This document shows positions 42,968 to 52,418 of a DNA stretch of 64,000 nt, piece by piece. The translations under genes were made by a program, and so were the position numbers. The notes below the pieces were generated by a model. It saw only the letters and a program-made list of their open reading frames with translations, had not been told where the DNA came from and did no database searches. This DNA is from Flavobacterium sp. ACN6 (lineage in GTDB: Bacteria > Bacteroidota > Bacteroidia > Flavobacteriales > Flavobacteriaceae): the NCBI RefSeq assembly GCF_002304005.1, contig NZ_MRCQ01000012.1:105818-169817 (forward strand), in the 5' to 3' direction. The first letter of the stretch is position 1; each line of letters opens with the position of its first letter.

Positions 42968-44377
42968 ATGAATTCTGCACTGTTTTACGGTATTTTACAA
43001 AAACGATTTCCTTTTGCTCCAACTCACAAACAGGATATTTTTTTTCAGAAAATTGCAATTTTTTTAACCGAACCCCAAAATGATACAATTTTCGTTTTGA
43101 AGGGATACGCCGGAACGGGAAAAACAACCGTTATTTCTACTATTGTTCATAATCTGGGCGATATCAATAAGAAGTTTGTGTTACTGGCACCAACAGGCCG
43201 CGCGGCAAAAGTAATTGCTAATTACTCCAATACGCCAGCATTTACAATTCATAAAAAAATATATTTTCCTAAAAAATCATCGGGTGGAGGTGTGGCTTTT
43301 ACCAAACAGCAAAATAAACATAAAAATACCATTTTTATTGTCGATGAGGCTTCGATGATTTCAGACAGTACTTTAGACAGCGGTTCACTTTTGGATGATT
43401 TGATTAATTATGTCTATTCTGGAAATAATTGTAAAATGATTCTTTTGGGAGATACAGCACAGCTTCCTCCTGTAAATTTAGATATTAGTCCTGCGCTTGA
43501 TATTCAGACTTTAGGAATACATTACGATAAAGAAATCGAACATATCGAGCTGGACGAAGTAATGCGTCAGGAAGAAAATTCGGGGATTTTATTCAATGCG
43601 ACAGAATTACGTGAACTTTTGAAAGAGAGTTTTATAACCGAGTTCCGATTTAATGTAAAGAAGTTTAAAGACATTGTCCGTTTAACCGATGGTTACGATA
43701 TTCAGGATGCAATAAATATGGCGTACAGCAATTATAGCATTGAAGATACTGCTTTTATTGTTCGTTCGAATAAAAGGGCAAATCAATATAACGAACAAAT
43801 CAGAACCCGAATTTTATTTAAAGAAAGTGAACTTTCTGTCGGCGATTTTTTGATGGTTGTTAAGAATAATTATTTCTGGCTCAAAGAAACCGATGAAGCT
43901 GGATTTATTGCCAACGGAGATATTATTGAGGTTTTAGAATTATTCGGAATCAAAGAATTGTACGGTTTTAATTTTGCAAAAGTAAAAATCAGAATGGTCG
44001 ATTATCCTGACCAGAAACCTTTTGAAACGGTTTTAATTTTGGATACCTTAAAAAGCGAATCACCATCCTTAACCTACGAAGAATCAAATCGTTTATATGA
44101 GGAAGTGATGAAAGATTACGAAGATGAAACCACAAAATACAAAAGATTCCAAAAAGTAAAAGAAAACGAATATTTTAATGGTTTACAGGTAAAATTCTCC
44201 TACGCAATTACCTGCCATAAATCGCAAGGAGGGCAGTGGAATACAGTTTTTATCGAGCAGCCTTTTTTACCAAATGGCATTGACCGTGATTATATCAGAT
44301 GGCTTTACACGGCTATGACACGTGCTAAAAATAAATTATATTTGATAGGATTTAAGGACGAGAATTTTGAGGAATAA
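42968..44377 (+). CDS. RecD-like ATP-dependent DNA helicase
   Basis: A 469-residue superfamily 1 helicase of the AAA_30/UvrD_C_2 type. Walker A is LKGYAGTGKTTVIST, Walker B FIVDEASMIS, motif III LLGDTAQLPPV, and the C-terminal UvrD_C_2 motif YAITCHKSQGGQWNTV, followed by YTAMTRAKNKLYL. It lacks the N-terminal domain of true RecD. Start at the ATG at 42968 (MNSALFYGILQKRFPF), because the frame upstream to 42866 runs through repeated AATTTGGAATTT spacer DNA. Probably acts in DNA repair or recombination. Confidence 0.9.
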   Translation: MNSALFYGILQKRFPFAPTHKQDIFFQKIAIFLTEPQNDTIFVLKGYAGTGKTTVISTIVHNLGDINKKFVLLAPTGRAAKVIANYSNTPAFTIHKKIYFPKKSSGGGVAFTKQQNKHKNTIFIVDEASMISDSTLDSGSLLDDLINYVYSGNNCKMILLGDTAQLPPVNLDISPALDIQTLGIHYDKEIEHIELDEVMRQEENSGILFNATELRELLKESFITEFRFNVKKFKDIVRLTDGYDIQDAINMAYSNYSIEDTAFIVRSNKRANQYNEQIRTRILFKESELSVGDFLMVVKNNYFWLKETDEAGFIANGDIIEVLELFGIKELYGFNFAKVKIRMVDYPDQKPFETVLILDTLKSESPSLTYEESNRLYEEVMKDYEDETTKYKRFQKVKENEYFNGLQVKFSYAITCHKSQGGQWNTVFIEQPFLPNGIDRDYIRWLYTAMTRAKNKLYLIGFKDENFEE

Positions 44378-44380
44378 AAG

Positions 44381-44510
44381 TTTGCCACGAATTACACGAA
44401 TTCGCACCAATTTTTTTTTATTTAATTTATTAAAAAGCTCAGTAGATGAGCAGAAATAGAAAACTGTCACACAGAATTAATTAGTGATAATTAGTGAAAT
44501 TCGTGGCAAA
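44381..44510. repeat. Inverted repeat flanking the helicase-dioxygenase spacer
   Basis: TTTGCCACGAATT at 44381-44393 is the exact complement of AATTCGTGGCAAA at 44498-44510; the neighbouring bases pair partially. It fills the spacer and overlaps a false GTG start at 44494. Confidence 0.7.
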
Positions 44511-44523
44511 AGAACATATACGA

Positions 44524-45354
44524 ATGACAACACTAAACGACTTACATTCGATTTCATCAACGTTTTCGAATACAGATAAAATGCCAGTTCTGTTTTTAGG
44601 ACACGGAAGTCCGATGAATGCGATTGAAGAAAATCAGTTTGTCGCAGGTTTTCGGGAATTGGCCAAAACATTACCGCAGCCCAATGCCATTTTATGCGTT
44701 TCGGCGCATTGGTTTACCAAAGGAACAAAAGTAACTGCAATGGAAATGCCCAGAACCATTCACGATTTTGGAGGTTTTCCACAGGCTCTTTTTGACGTAC
44801 AGTATCCTGCAAAAGGAAGTCCAGAATTAGCTCTTGAAACTCAGAAAATCCTAGATCCCGTAATGGTCGAATTAGACGAACATTGGGGATTGGATCATGG
44901 CGCATGGAGCGTAATTAAACATTTGTATCCTAATGCAGATGTTCCGGTAATTCAGTTAAGCATTGATTATACCAAATCGGGTCAATATCATTTTGAATTG
45001 GCGCAGAAATTACAAGCATTACGTTATAAAGGTGTTTTGATTATTGGAAGCGGTAATATTGTTCATAATCTACGAATGGTTGATTTCAGAAATTTTGATA
45101 AAGACAATTATGGTTACGACTGGGCAATTGAAGCCCGCCAGACTGTAAACGATTATTTATTGGATGGTAATTTTCAGCCGCTGATTGATTTCGAAAAAAT
45201 GAATAAAGCCGTTCAGATGGCTGTTCCAACGCCAGAACATTATTTGCCATTGCTTTATACTTTAGGTTTAAAAGACAAAACAGATGAATTGGATTTGTTT
45301 AATGATAAATTACTGGCTGGTTCTCTTAGTATGACTTCGGTAAAAATAATGTAA
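44524..45354 (+). CDS. ygiD: 4,5-DOPA-extradiol-type dioxygenase (YgiD-like)
   Basis: A 276-residue class III extradiol dioxygenase of the LigB superfamily. Metal and active-site motifs are FLGHGSPMNAIE, CVSAHWFTKGTKV, LDHGAWSVIKHLYP and IGSGNIVHNL, the last with its catalytic histidine. In E. coli YgiD opens the ring of DOPA; the substrate here is unknown. The ATG at 44524 is preferred; the upstream GTG extension reads through the inverted repeat. Length is normal for the family. Confidence 0.92.
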   Translation: MTTLNDLHSISSTFSNTDKMPVLFLGHGSPMNAIEENQFVAGFRELAKTLPQPNAILCVSAHWFTKGTKVTAMEMPRTIHDFGGFPQALFDVQYPAKGSPELALETQKILDPVMVELDEHWGLDHGAWSVIKHLYPNADVPVIQLSIDYTKSGQYHFELAQKLQALRYKGVLIIGSGNIVHNLRMVDFRNFDKDNYGYDWAIEARQTVNDYLLDGNFQPLIDFEKMNKAVQMAVPTPEHYLPLLYTLGLKDKTDELDLFNDKLLAGSLSMTSVKIM

Positions 45355-45472
45355 AGAAATTCAGTAAATCTCTTTGAAAATATTTGAGAATCTCGGTGTT
45401 AGATTATTTCGCATAGTTACACGTAGATTTTTACAGAGTTTCACAAAGAAAAATAAATTTAAAAAAATTAGA

Positions 45473-46207
45473 ATGAAAATAATAGCGGTAATTCCGGCGC
45501 GATATGCATCAACACGTTTTCCTGCAAAATTAATGCAGGATTTAGGAGGTAAAACGGTAATTTTAAGAACCTATGAAGCTTCTGTTGCAACAAACTTATT
45601 CGACGATGTTTTTGTAGTAACCGATTCTGATTTGATTTTTGATGAAATCGTTTCCAATGGCGGAAAAGCAATTATGAGTATCAAAGAACACGAATCTGGA
45701 AGCGATCGTATTGCCGAAGCCATTGCAGATCTTGATGTTGATATTGTGGTAAATGTTCAAGGTGATGAACCTTTTACAGAAGCGGCACCTTTAGAGCAGG
45801 TTTTATCTGTTTTTAAAAATGATCCAGATAAAAAGATTGACTTGGCTTCGCTAATGCGCGAAATTAAAGATGAGGACGAAATCAACAATCCAAACAATGT
45901 AAAAGTTGTGGTAGATCAGTCGCAGTTTGCGTTGTATTTTTCAAGATCTGTGATTCCGTATGCAAGAGAAAAAAATGCTGGAGTACGATATTTCCAGCAC
46001 ATCGGAATCTATGCTTTTAGAAAACAGGCTTTGTTAGACTTTTACAGCCTTCCTATGAAATCTTTAGAAGCTTCTGAGAAACTGGAGCAGTTGCGTTATT
46101 TAGAGTTCGGAAAACGCATTAAAATGGTCGAAACAACCCATGTTGGAATTGGAATTGATACGGCTGAGGATTTGGAAAGGGCTAAGGCTATGTTGAAGGA
46201 TATTTAA
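45473..46207 (+). CDS. kdsB: 3-deoxy-manno-octulosonate cytidylyltransferase
   Basis: A 244-residue enzyme that activates Kdo as CMP-Kdo for lipopolysaccharide core synthesis. Landmarks are IAVIPARYASTRFPAKLMQDLGGK for CTP binding, HESGSDRIAEA, VVNVQGDEPF, and FQHIGIYAFRKQALLDF. The start at 45473 (MKIIAVIPARYAS) is clear; the upstream frame (from 45374) has no family similarity. Length matches the family. The small exported protein follows after 12 bases. Confidence 0.96.
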   Translation: MKIIAVIPARYASTRFPAKLMQDLGGKTVILRTYEASVATNLFDDVFVVTDSDLIFDEIVSNGGKAIMSIKEHESGSDRIAEAIADLDVDIVVNVQGDEPFTEAAPLEQVLSVFKNDPDKKIDLASLMREIKDEDEINNPNNVKVVVDQSQFALYFSRSVIPYAREKNAGVRYFQHIGIYAFRKQALLDFYSLPMKSLEASEKLEQLRYLEFGKRIKMVETTHVGIGIDTAEDLERAKAMLKDI

Positions 46208-46219
46208 TTTAACTATAAC

Positions 46220-46597
46220 ATGATCGTGAGATTAGCTTTGTTTTTATTTGCAATTACTACTATGGTTTTTTCACAAGAGAAAAAATGCGTAGACTTTAAA
46301 ACTGGAGTATTTTCATATATTAATCCTGTTTATAAAAGATATAAAGTCGTTAGAAAAGAAAATGTTCAAATTGAAACAGATACAGTAACTGGGATTGTAC
46401 TTGAAGGGGCAATAGAATGGAAATCTGATTGTGAGTACGTTTTAACTTATGTTAAAGTTCCAGATAATGCAAAAAATGGAATTTTAGGTCAAAAGATTAA
46501 CGTTCAAATAAACAATATCACAGGAAATAAAATTCTATGCCGATCAGAAGGACTAGGTTTTAAAAAAGACATAGAAATGATTAAAATAGATAATTAG
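46220..46597 (+). CDS. Exported small protein, unknown function
   Basis: A 125-residue protein with signal peptide to about residue 18 (TMVFSQ). The mature part has CVDFKTGVFSY near the start, IETDTVTGIVLEGAIEWKSDCEYVLTY in the middle, and a third cysteine in KILCRSEG. Flavobacteria often carry this type of protein, sometimes labelled DNA topoisomerase IV without basis. It lies 12 bases after kdsB and is probably co-transcribed with it. No function can be assigned. Confidence 0.7.
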   Translation: MIVRLALFLFAITTMVFSQEKKCVDFKTGVFSYINPVYKRYKVVRKENVQIETDTVTGIVLEGAIEWKSDCEYVLTYVKVPDNAKNGILGQKINVQINNITGNKILCRSEGLGFKKDIEMIKIDN

Positions 46598-46614
46598 CGA
46601 AAAAGAAATATTTT

Positions 46615-46700
46615 ATGTCATTTTACTTCGAGAGAATCTCCGCAAGAAATTCGACAAAGATTGCGTAAGAACTTTGTCAAAGTTTTAAACTTTGACAAAG
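46615..46700. repeat. GAATCTCCGCAAG element with GTCAAAG hairpin
   Basis: GTCATTTTACTTCGAGAGAATCTCCGCAAGAAA is followed by a perfect stem (CTTTGTCAAAGTTT / AAACTTTGACAAAG, 46672-46700). The first half resembles 53575-53610. Confidence 0.55.
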
Positions 46701-46723
46701 TTGATAAGGAATAACAAATAACT

Positions 46724-46756
46724 AAAAAAAAGCTCCAAAATTTTGGAGCTTTTTTA
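46724..46756. terminator. Bidirectional terminator
   Basis: AGCTCCAAAA pairs with TTTTGGAGCT; A7 precedes and T5 follows. It separates the converging kdsB and ketoacid dehydrogenase transcripts. Confidence 0.85.
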
Positions 46757-46777
46757 GTATCTAGAATATTCTAAATC

Positions 46778-49189
46778 TTAATATAAACTAGGAAATTTAG
46801 AAGGATTAACTTCATGCATCATATCGTACACTTTCTCAAAAATATCTTCTGCAGAAGGTTTAGAGAAATAATCTCCGTCAGTTCCGTACGCAGGTCTGTG
46901 CGCTTTAGCAGCTAAAGTCTGCGGTTTGCTGTCGAGATATTTATATGCATCCTGTTCTTCTAAAATTTGTTGTAAAATGTATGCCGAAGCGCCACCAGGA
47001 ACATCTTCGTCGATTACTAAAAGACGGTTTGTCTTCGCAATACTTTTTACAATATCTTCATTAATGTCAAACGGAAGAAGCGATTGAATGTCGATAACTT
47101 CGCAGTCAATTCCTTGTTCTAATAATTCGTTAGCAGCCTGCTGTACTAATCTTAAAGTAGATCCGTAAGAAACTAAAGTAATATCTGCACCCTCTTTTAG
47201 TGTTTCTACAACTCCAATTGGAGTTTTGAATTCACCAAAATTCAGCGGTGTTTTTTCTTTTAAGCGGTAACCGTTTAAACATTCAATTACCAAAGCAGGT
47301 TCGTCACACTCTAAAAGTGTGTTGTAAAATCCTGCAGCCTGCGTCATATCTCTCGGAACCAAAACATGAATTCCACGAATCGCATTGATAATCATTCCCA
47401 TTGGAGAACCAGAATGCCAGATTCCTTCCAAACGGTGTCCACGGGTTCTAATAATTAATGGTGCTTTTTGTTTTCCGACAGTTCTATATTGTAAAGTAGC
47501 TAAATCATCACTCATGATTTGAATAGCATACAATAAGTAATCTAAATATTGAATTTCGGCAATTGGTCGTAAACCTCTCAAAGCCATTCCAATTCCTTGA
47601 CCGATAATAGTAGCTTCACGAATTCCGACATCGGCAACACGAAGTTCTCCGTACTTTTCCTGCATGCCTTCTAAACCTTGATTTACGTCACCAATGTTTC
47701 CAACATCTTCACCAAAAATTAAAGCTTCTGGATATTTAGAAAATAAAACATCAAAGTTATCACGTATAATCATTCTTCCATCTGAATCTGCTTTTGCATT
47801 TTCAGCGTATTTAGGGAGAACTTTTTCAATAGAAAAAATATTTTTAGAAGATTCAGAATACAAATTACTGCTGAAATTTTTCTGAGTTTCGGCGATGAAA
47901 TTCGTAATCCAATTTGATAAAAGCACTTTACTGTTTGGAACTTCAATAAAACGAAGAATCTTTCTAGCGTAAACCAATAGTTCCTTTTTCAAAGGCGCTT
48001 TGATTACACTTAGCTCAGCAATTAATTTTTTAATTCTGTCTTTATGATTGATACTTGCTTCAGCAATTTGTTCCAATAAACTAAGAAGATTTTTTTGATC
48101 TTCTATAATCGGATTGATGAAAGAATTCCAAGCTTCTTTTTTAGCTTCTAAAACCTCTTTCTTTAATTCGAAATCAAGTTCTGCTAATTCCTCAGGCGAA
48201 GCAATATTAATGGCAATCATCCATAAACGCATTTGGCGAATACAGTCAAAATCTTTTTCCCAAGCCAGTCTTTCAGTACTTTTGTAACGTTCGTGAGAAC
48301 CAGAAGTAGAGTGGCCTTGAGGCTGCGTCAATTCATTTACGTGAATTAAAACAGGAATATGTTCTTCGCGCGCAATTGCTCCGGCTCTTTCATAAGTCGA
48401 AACCAATTCGGCATAATCCCAGCCTTTAACTCTAAAGATTTCATAACCTTTAGCGTCTTCATCGCGCTGGTATCCTTTTAAAATTTCAGAGATATTTTCT
48501 TTAGTAGTCTGATGTTTTGCATGAACCGAAATTCCGTATTCATCATCCCAAACACTCATAACCATTGGTACTTGTAAAACTCCTGCAGCGTTTATAGTTT
48601 CAAAAAACAAACCTTCAGAAGTACTTGCATTACCAATAGTTCCCCAAGCAACTTCATTTCCATTTACAGAAAATTTGTCTTTAGTAGTAATTCCGTCAAC
48701 ATTTCTATAAATTTTAGAAGCTTGCGCTAATCCCAATAATCTTGGCATTTGACCCGCAGTTGGAGAGATATCTGAGCTTGAATTTTTTTGTTTAGTTAAG
48801 TCTTTCCAAGAACCGTCTTCGTTTAGACTGTGCGTTACAAAGTGTCCGCCCATTTGTCTTCCGGCAGACATTGGATCAAAATCTAAATTGGTATGACCAT
48901 ATAAACCAGCAAAAAACTGCTTTGGACTCAATTCGCCAATAGCCATCATAAAAGTTTGATCACGATAGTATCCAGAACGGAAATCACCATTTTTAAAAGC
49001 TTTAGCCATGGCCAGCTGTGGTACTTCCTTTCCGTCGCCGAAAATTCCAAATTTAGCCTTTCCTGTTAATACTTCTTTTCGACCTAAGAGACTACATTCA
49101 CGGCTTGTTACAGCAATTCTGTAGTCATTCAATACCTCAGTTTTGAAATCTTCAAATGTCAGTGTAGTATTGTTTTTTTCTTTTATCAT
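46778..49189 (-). CDS. Branched-chain 2-oxoacid dehydrogenase E1, fused alpha-beta
   Basis: An 803-residue TPP-dependent E1 with alpha and beta chains in one polypeptide, as is common in Bacteroidetes. The alpha part (about 1-340) has AMGGHFV-like AGRQMGGHFVTHSLN, GNASTSEGLFFETINAAGV and PVLIHVNELTQPQGHSTSG. A helical linker (about 340-465) follows. The beta part (about 470-803) has EALIFGEDVGNIGDVNQGL, VADVGIREATIIGQGIGMAL, IRTRGHRLEGIWHSGSPMG and DIQSLLPFD. It decarboxylates branched-chain 2-oxo acids and acylates the E2 lipoyl group. E2 and E3 genes are not in the window. Confidence 0.92.
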   Translation of the reverse strand: MIKEKNNTTLTFEDFKTEVLNDYRIAVTSRECSLLGRKEVLTGKAKFGIFGDGKEVPQLAMAKAFKNGDFRSGYYRDQTFMMAIGELSPKQFFAGLYGHTNLDFDPMSAGRQMGGHFVTHSLNEDGSWKDLTKQKNSSSDISPTAGQMPRLLGLAQASKIYRNVDGITTKDKFSVNGNEVAWGTIGNASTSEGLFFETINAAGVLQVPMVMSVWDDEYGISVHAKHQTTKENISEILKGYQRDEDAKGYEIFRVKGWDYAELVSTYERAGAIAREEHIPVLIHVNELTQPQGHSTSGSHERYKSTERLAWEKDFDCIRQMRLWMIAINIASPEELAELDFELKKEVLEAKKEAWNSFINPIIEDQKNLLSLLEQIAEASINHKDRIKKLIAELSVIKAPLKKELLVYARKILRFIEVPNSKVLLSNWITNFIAETQKNFSSNLYSESSKNIFSIEKVLPKYAENAKADSDGRMIIRDNFDVLFSKYPEALIFGEDVGNIGDVNQGLEGMQEKYGELRVADVGIREATIIGQGIGMALRGLRPIAEIQYLDYLLYAIQIMSDDLATLQYRTVGKQKAPLIIRTRGHRLEGIWHSGSPMGMIINAIRGIHVLVPRDMTQAAGFYNTLLECDEPALVIECLNGYRLKEKTPLNFGEFKTPIGVVETLKEGADITLVSYGSTLRLVQQAANELLEQGIDCEVIDIQSLLPFDINEDIVKSIAKTNRLLVIDEDVPGGASAYILQQILEEQDAYKYLDSKPQTLAAKAHRPAYGTDGDYFSKPSAEDIFEKVYDMMHEVNPSKFPSLY

Positions 49190-49377
49190 AATCTTGAAGG
49201 GTCATGTTTATGTCGCGAAATTACTTAAAAACAATCAATAATCATAATTCTTTAAACTAAATATAATTTAATTATTTGTATTTAAAATCAAAAAACTACG
49301 TACTTTTTTTATGTTATTTCTATTTAAAATTTATTATTGTTGGTAAATCCGCAAGTTTTTGTTTAAAATTTATTTGA

Positions 49378-52209
49378 TTAAAACCATTTTCGGGTAAAAA
49401 GAGTGACTAAAGTTTTTGGCGAAAATGTGATAATAAATCGTATTTTTTCATTGTATTTCGTTTGTGCAACTTCCCATCCGTTATTAGAATAAACAGGAAA
49501 ATAAAGTTCAAAGTAGTCTGGAACCAGATTTAAACGAACACCAGTATCGTAAGCAAAATAATCTTTATGATGCTTATTTTTCAAAAAACCAACGTCACCG
49601 TAAAGTTCTACCCAATTCCAAACAGCATAACTGGCATTTAAAGTGGTCATCCATTGATTGGCGTAAGAAGGTTCTAATTGTGACTTAAAACCACCTTCGG
49701 CAATTACATACTGCTGACTGAAAAAGCCTGTCGTTTCTGATCTTCCAAAGAGATTATAATCAAATAAATAATCCGTTGGGCGATCTAAGCCAAAACTAAA
49801 ATAATCTGAATTTGTTGTATTGTAAATGAAACTTCCAGCAAATAATCTTAGGTTTAGTTTGCGATTATTTTGGAATAATCTTCGATATTCGACTTCCCCG
49901 GAAACTTTTCCAAAGCCTCCCGAAAATTGTAAATCGGTCATAAAGCTAAAATGATCAATCAGTTCTGTTTTTGTATTGGAATAGCGGGCGTTAAAAACAG
50001 AATAATTTGGTTCTGAATTGTCGGTGATAAATTCGCTCGCTTCACGATTTACAATAACCTGGCGAAATAAAAACTGCTGTTTTCTATTGTCTCTAAAATC
50101 TTTTTCGCGAATGCGGAAAACTACCATCGGATTCAATCTTAAATAAGTTGCATCTGGAGCGTAGTGAAAATAGTTCTGACTGATAGAATAACGTACATTA
50201 AATAAAGTGCTGTTTCTATAATATTGATTCCAAGAAAAAGCAGATGAACCTGAAATTGTCCCCGCTTTTATGGAATATGCGGGATTTATATCGAAATTAA
50301 AAGGCTTATCTAAAATGGTTTTATTATGAAAACGAATTCCCGGTGTAAAACCATCATAATAATTGTAAGTCAAAGTCGGAATATATAAAATCTGATTGTA
50401 GTAAGGATCTTCTAAATCCTTAGCAAAATTAAATTTAATCGGGCGATTGGTTACCGCAAGATGTTTTAATGATTTCCAGTTGTTTCTTTGGTTGTATTCA
50501 GGAACTTCATTGTCATAGTTGATAACAATTTTATCCGCATTTTTTCTGTCAAATTCGTAAACAGAATCTTTGGTTTTTGGTTCAATCCATTCTTTAAAAA
50601 CGACTTGATTTTTTTTAAGGCCGTAAACAGGAATAGGAGCATAAATTCCAGTTTTATTTTTAATCCAAAACTTTACACTGTCTGCGGTTCTGGAAACGTG
50701 CGAAAATTTATAATCAATAATATCTCTCGAGTCGATTATCGTAGAAAAGAACCAATCTATATTTTTTGGACTTTTTTTAATGAGTATTTTTTCAAAATCA
50801 TAGCGATTCGTTTGTTCCTGTTTGTTGAGATTGTAAAATTCTTTTATACTTTCCGGAACAATATTATGATTCAAATAATCATCCAAATAACTCAAACTTA
50901 AACCTGCGCGGTACTTGCTCGCGATTTGTTCGTTAAATTTGATTAAAGTGTTTTTAGGATCTCCCAAGGGCTGATCTAAATTTTTACGCGCCATCAGCAT
51001 ATAATAATAGCTGTATTGCTCATTAAAAGTTAGGTTGGTAATATTGTAACTTTTAAAAAGTTTCATGTCCGAAAGTCTTCCCAGCATTTTTTTATCCAAA
51101 TGATTTTCTTCCATGTATTTCATCATGGCATAAATCTGAATTCCGTCGTAAACCCAATTGTCTTTTCTTGGATCAAGACGCAGACTATTTTTGAGATATG
51201 TACTTAAAAATGTTTTTAAAAACTGAATTTCAAATATAAAATCATCTGAAAACGGACTTATAAACGAAGGAAGCTGATTTAACCCATAAAACGGATTTCT
51301 ATCATAATCTATTTGAGAAATCGTGATTTTTTCATGCGGATATTTCCCAATAAAAGTTTCAGCAAAAGAGGCAACCCTGTCAATGATTATGGCCTTTTGA
51401 ATTTCGTCGATCTTCTTGTTTTTTAGATTTGTCTCTACTTCTATAGATCCATTATCATACGCTCTAAAGCTATTTTGTCTTTCGATATACAGACTAAAAT
51501 CAGTTCTGTTTTTACCCGAAAACGAATATGTGCTGTAATCGCTGTACTCTGTATTTTTAGAAACCGAATTCAAATCTGTTGAAACAGAATACTGATTCGG
51601 GATTTTAATCTCAACTTCATAATCTGTTGCAGCATTCGCAATATCATCTAAATTGAAATTGTTATATGCTATAAACGAATGATTTTCATAACGTGCAGGG
51701 CTTATAAACCAGTTTTTTAAAGCCATTCCGCCATTTTGGTCGAAGCCAAAATTGGTAAATTTATCGTTAGGGGTTTTTGAGATATAAGTAAGATGTAAAT
51801 CAATTTTTTCGCCAGGGGCAAGTTTCCGATTTAATTTTACGATAATATAATCAGGATTTTTGTCTGTTCTTTCCCATTCCAAAGCCATAGAATTGCTGTC
51901 TAAAAGATTTAGAATGGTAGTTTTTCCTCTATCTGCCGCTTTTGCCAAATGAAAGCCCCGGTAAAATTCATCCGAAAAACGTTTTGCCAAAGGCGTATTT
52001 TTATCTGCAAAAGCGTTATTCCAATCGTTTAAAGTAATTGAAATTAAGGTGTCATTAGAAGTGTTGTAGTACGTAATATCTTGTTTTACGTTCAGTGTTT
52101 TTAGTTCGAGATTTACCGCCACCTCCATCTTAGACTGATGTTGTGCTGTAAGTTTTATTGAACTTAATAAAACCAAAACGGTGCAGATAATTTTAAAAAA
52201 CAATTTCAA
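49378..52209 (-). CDS. M1-peptidase-like protein with degenerate active site and C-terminal barrel
   Basis: A 943-residue exported protein. Signal peptide to about residue 22 (KLTAQ). An M1-aminopeptidase-type N-terminal beta domain follows (about 28-230), then a catalytic-like helical domain (about 240-470). The place where HExxH should be reads FLKTFLSTYLKN, and WVYDGIQIYAMM replaces the usual WLxEGFA motif, so no zinc site remains. The last 300 residues, from about 640, alternate in beta-strand fashion and end LVTLFTRKWF, typical of an outer-membrane barrel. It probably has a binding or structural role rather than a peptidase role. Confidence 0.75.
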   Translation of the reverse strand: MKLFFKIICTVLVLLSSIKLTAQHQSKMEVAVNLELKTLNVKQDITYYNTSNDTLISITLNDWNNAFADKNTPLAKRFSDEFYRGFHLAKAADRGKTTILNLLDSNSMALEWERTDKNPDYIIVKLNRKLAPGEKIDLHLTYISKTPNDKFTNFGFDQNGGMALKNWFISPARYENHSFIAYNNFNLDDIANAATDYEVEIKIPNQYSVSTDLNSVSKNTEYSDYSTYSFSGKNRTDFSLYIERQNSFRAYDNGSIEVETNLKNKKIDEIQKAIIIDRVASFAETFIGKYPHEKITISQIDYDRNPFYGLNQLPSFISPFSDDFIFEIQFLKTFLSTYLKNSLRLDPRKDNWVYDGIQIYAMMKYMEENHLDKKMLGRLSDMKLFKSYNITNLTFNEQYSYYYMLMARKNLDQPLGDPKNTLIKFNEQIASKYRAGLSLSYLDDYLNHNIVPESIKEFYNLNKQEQTNRYDFEKILIKKSPKNIDWFFSTIIDSRDIIDYKFSHVSRTADSVKFWIKNKTGIYAPIPVYGLKKNQVVFKEWIEPKTKDSVYEFDRKNADKIVINYDNEVPEYNQRNNWKSLKHLAVTNRPIKFNFAKDLEDPYYNQILYIPTLTYNYYDGFTPGIRFHNKTILDKPFNFDINPAYSIKAGTISGSSAFSWNQYYRNSTLFNVRYSISQNYFHYAPDATYLRLNPMVVFRIREKDFRDNRKQQFLFRQVIVNREASEFITDNSEPNYSVFNARYSNTKTELIDHFSFMTDLQFSGGFGKVSGEVEYRRLFQNNRKLNLRLFAGSFIYNTTNSDYFSFGLDRPTDYLFDYNLFGRSETTGFFSQQYVIAEGGFKSQLEPSYANQWMTTLNASYAVWNWVELYGDVGFLKNKHHKDYFAYDTGVRLNLVPDYFELYFPVYSNNGWEVAQTKYNEKIRFIITFSPKTLVTLFTRKWF

Positions 52210-52284
52210 GTATGGCGCAAAATTTATCAGATATACTTAAGTTACGTACATAAAGTTACTTCGGATTTTTGTAAAAATAGCATA

Positions 52285-52312
52285 AAAAAAGCTGTTTAAA
52301 AAAACAGCTTTC
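52285..52312 (-). terminator. Terminator of the LOG-family gene
   Basis: AAAGCTGTTT faces AAACAGCTTT; read on the minus strand it is followed by T7. About 100 bases after the stop codon of the LOG gene. Confidence 0.7.
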
Positions 52313-52418
52313 AATTTTTATGATTTTAACCATAATAAGGAATAGTAGAAAATTTAAGTTTGCTTAGTTTCGATGCTAAGATTAAAAGATCTTATATCAC
52401 TTATATGTTGGAAAAAAA

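Noticed and set aside
45374..45472. N-terminal extension of KdsB by 33 residues
   Set aside because: KdsB proteins start directly at MKIIAVIPAR; the upstream residues are basic and unlike the family.
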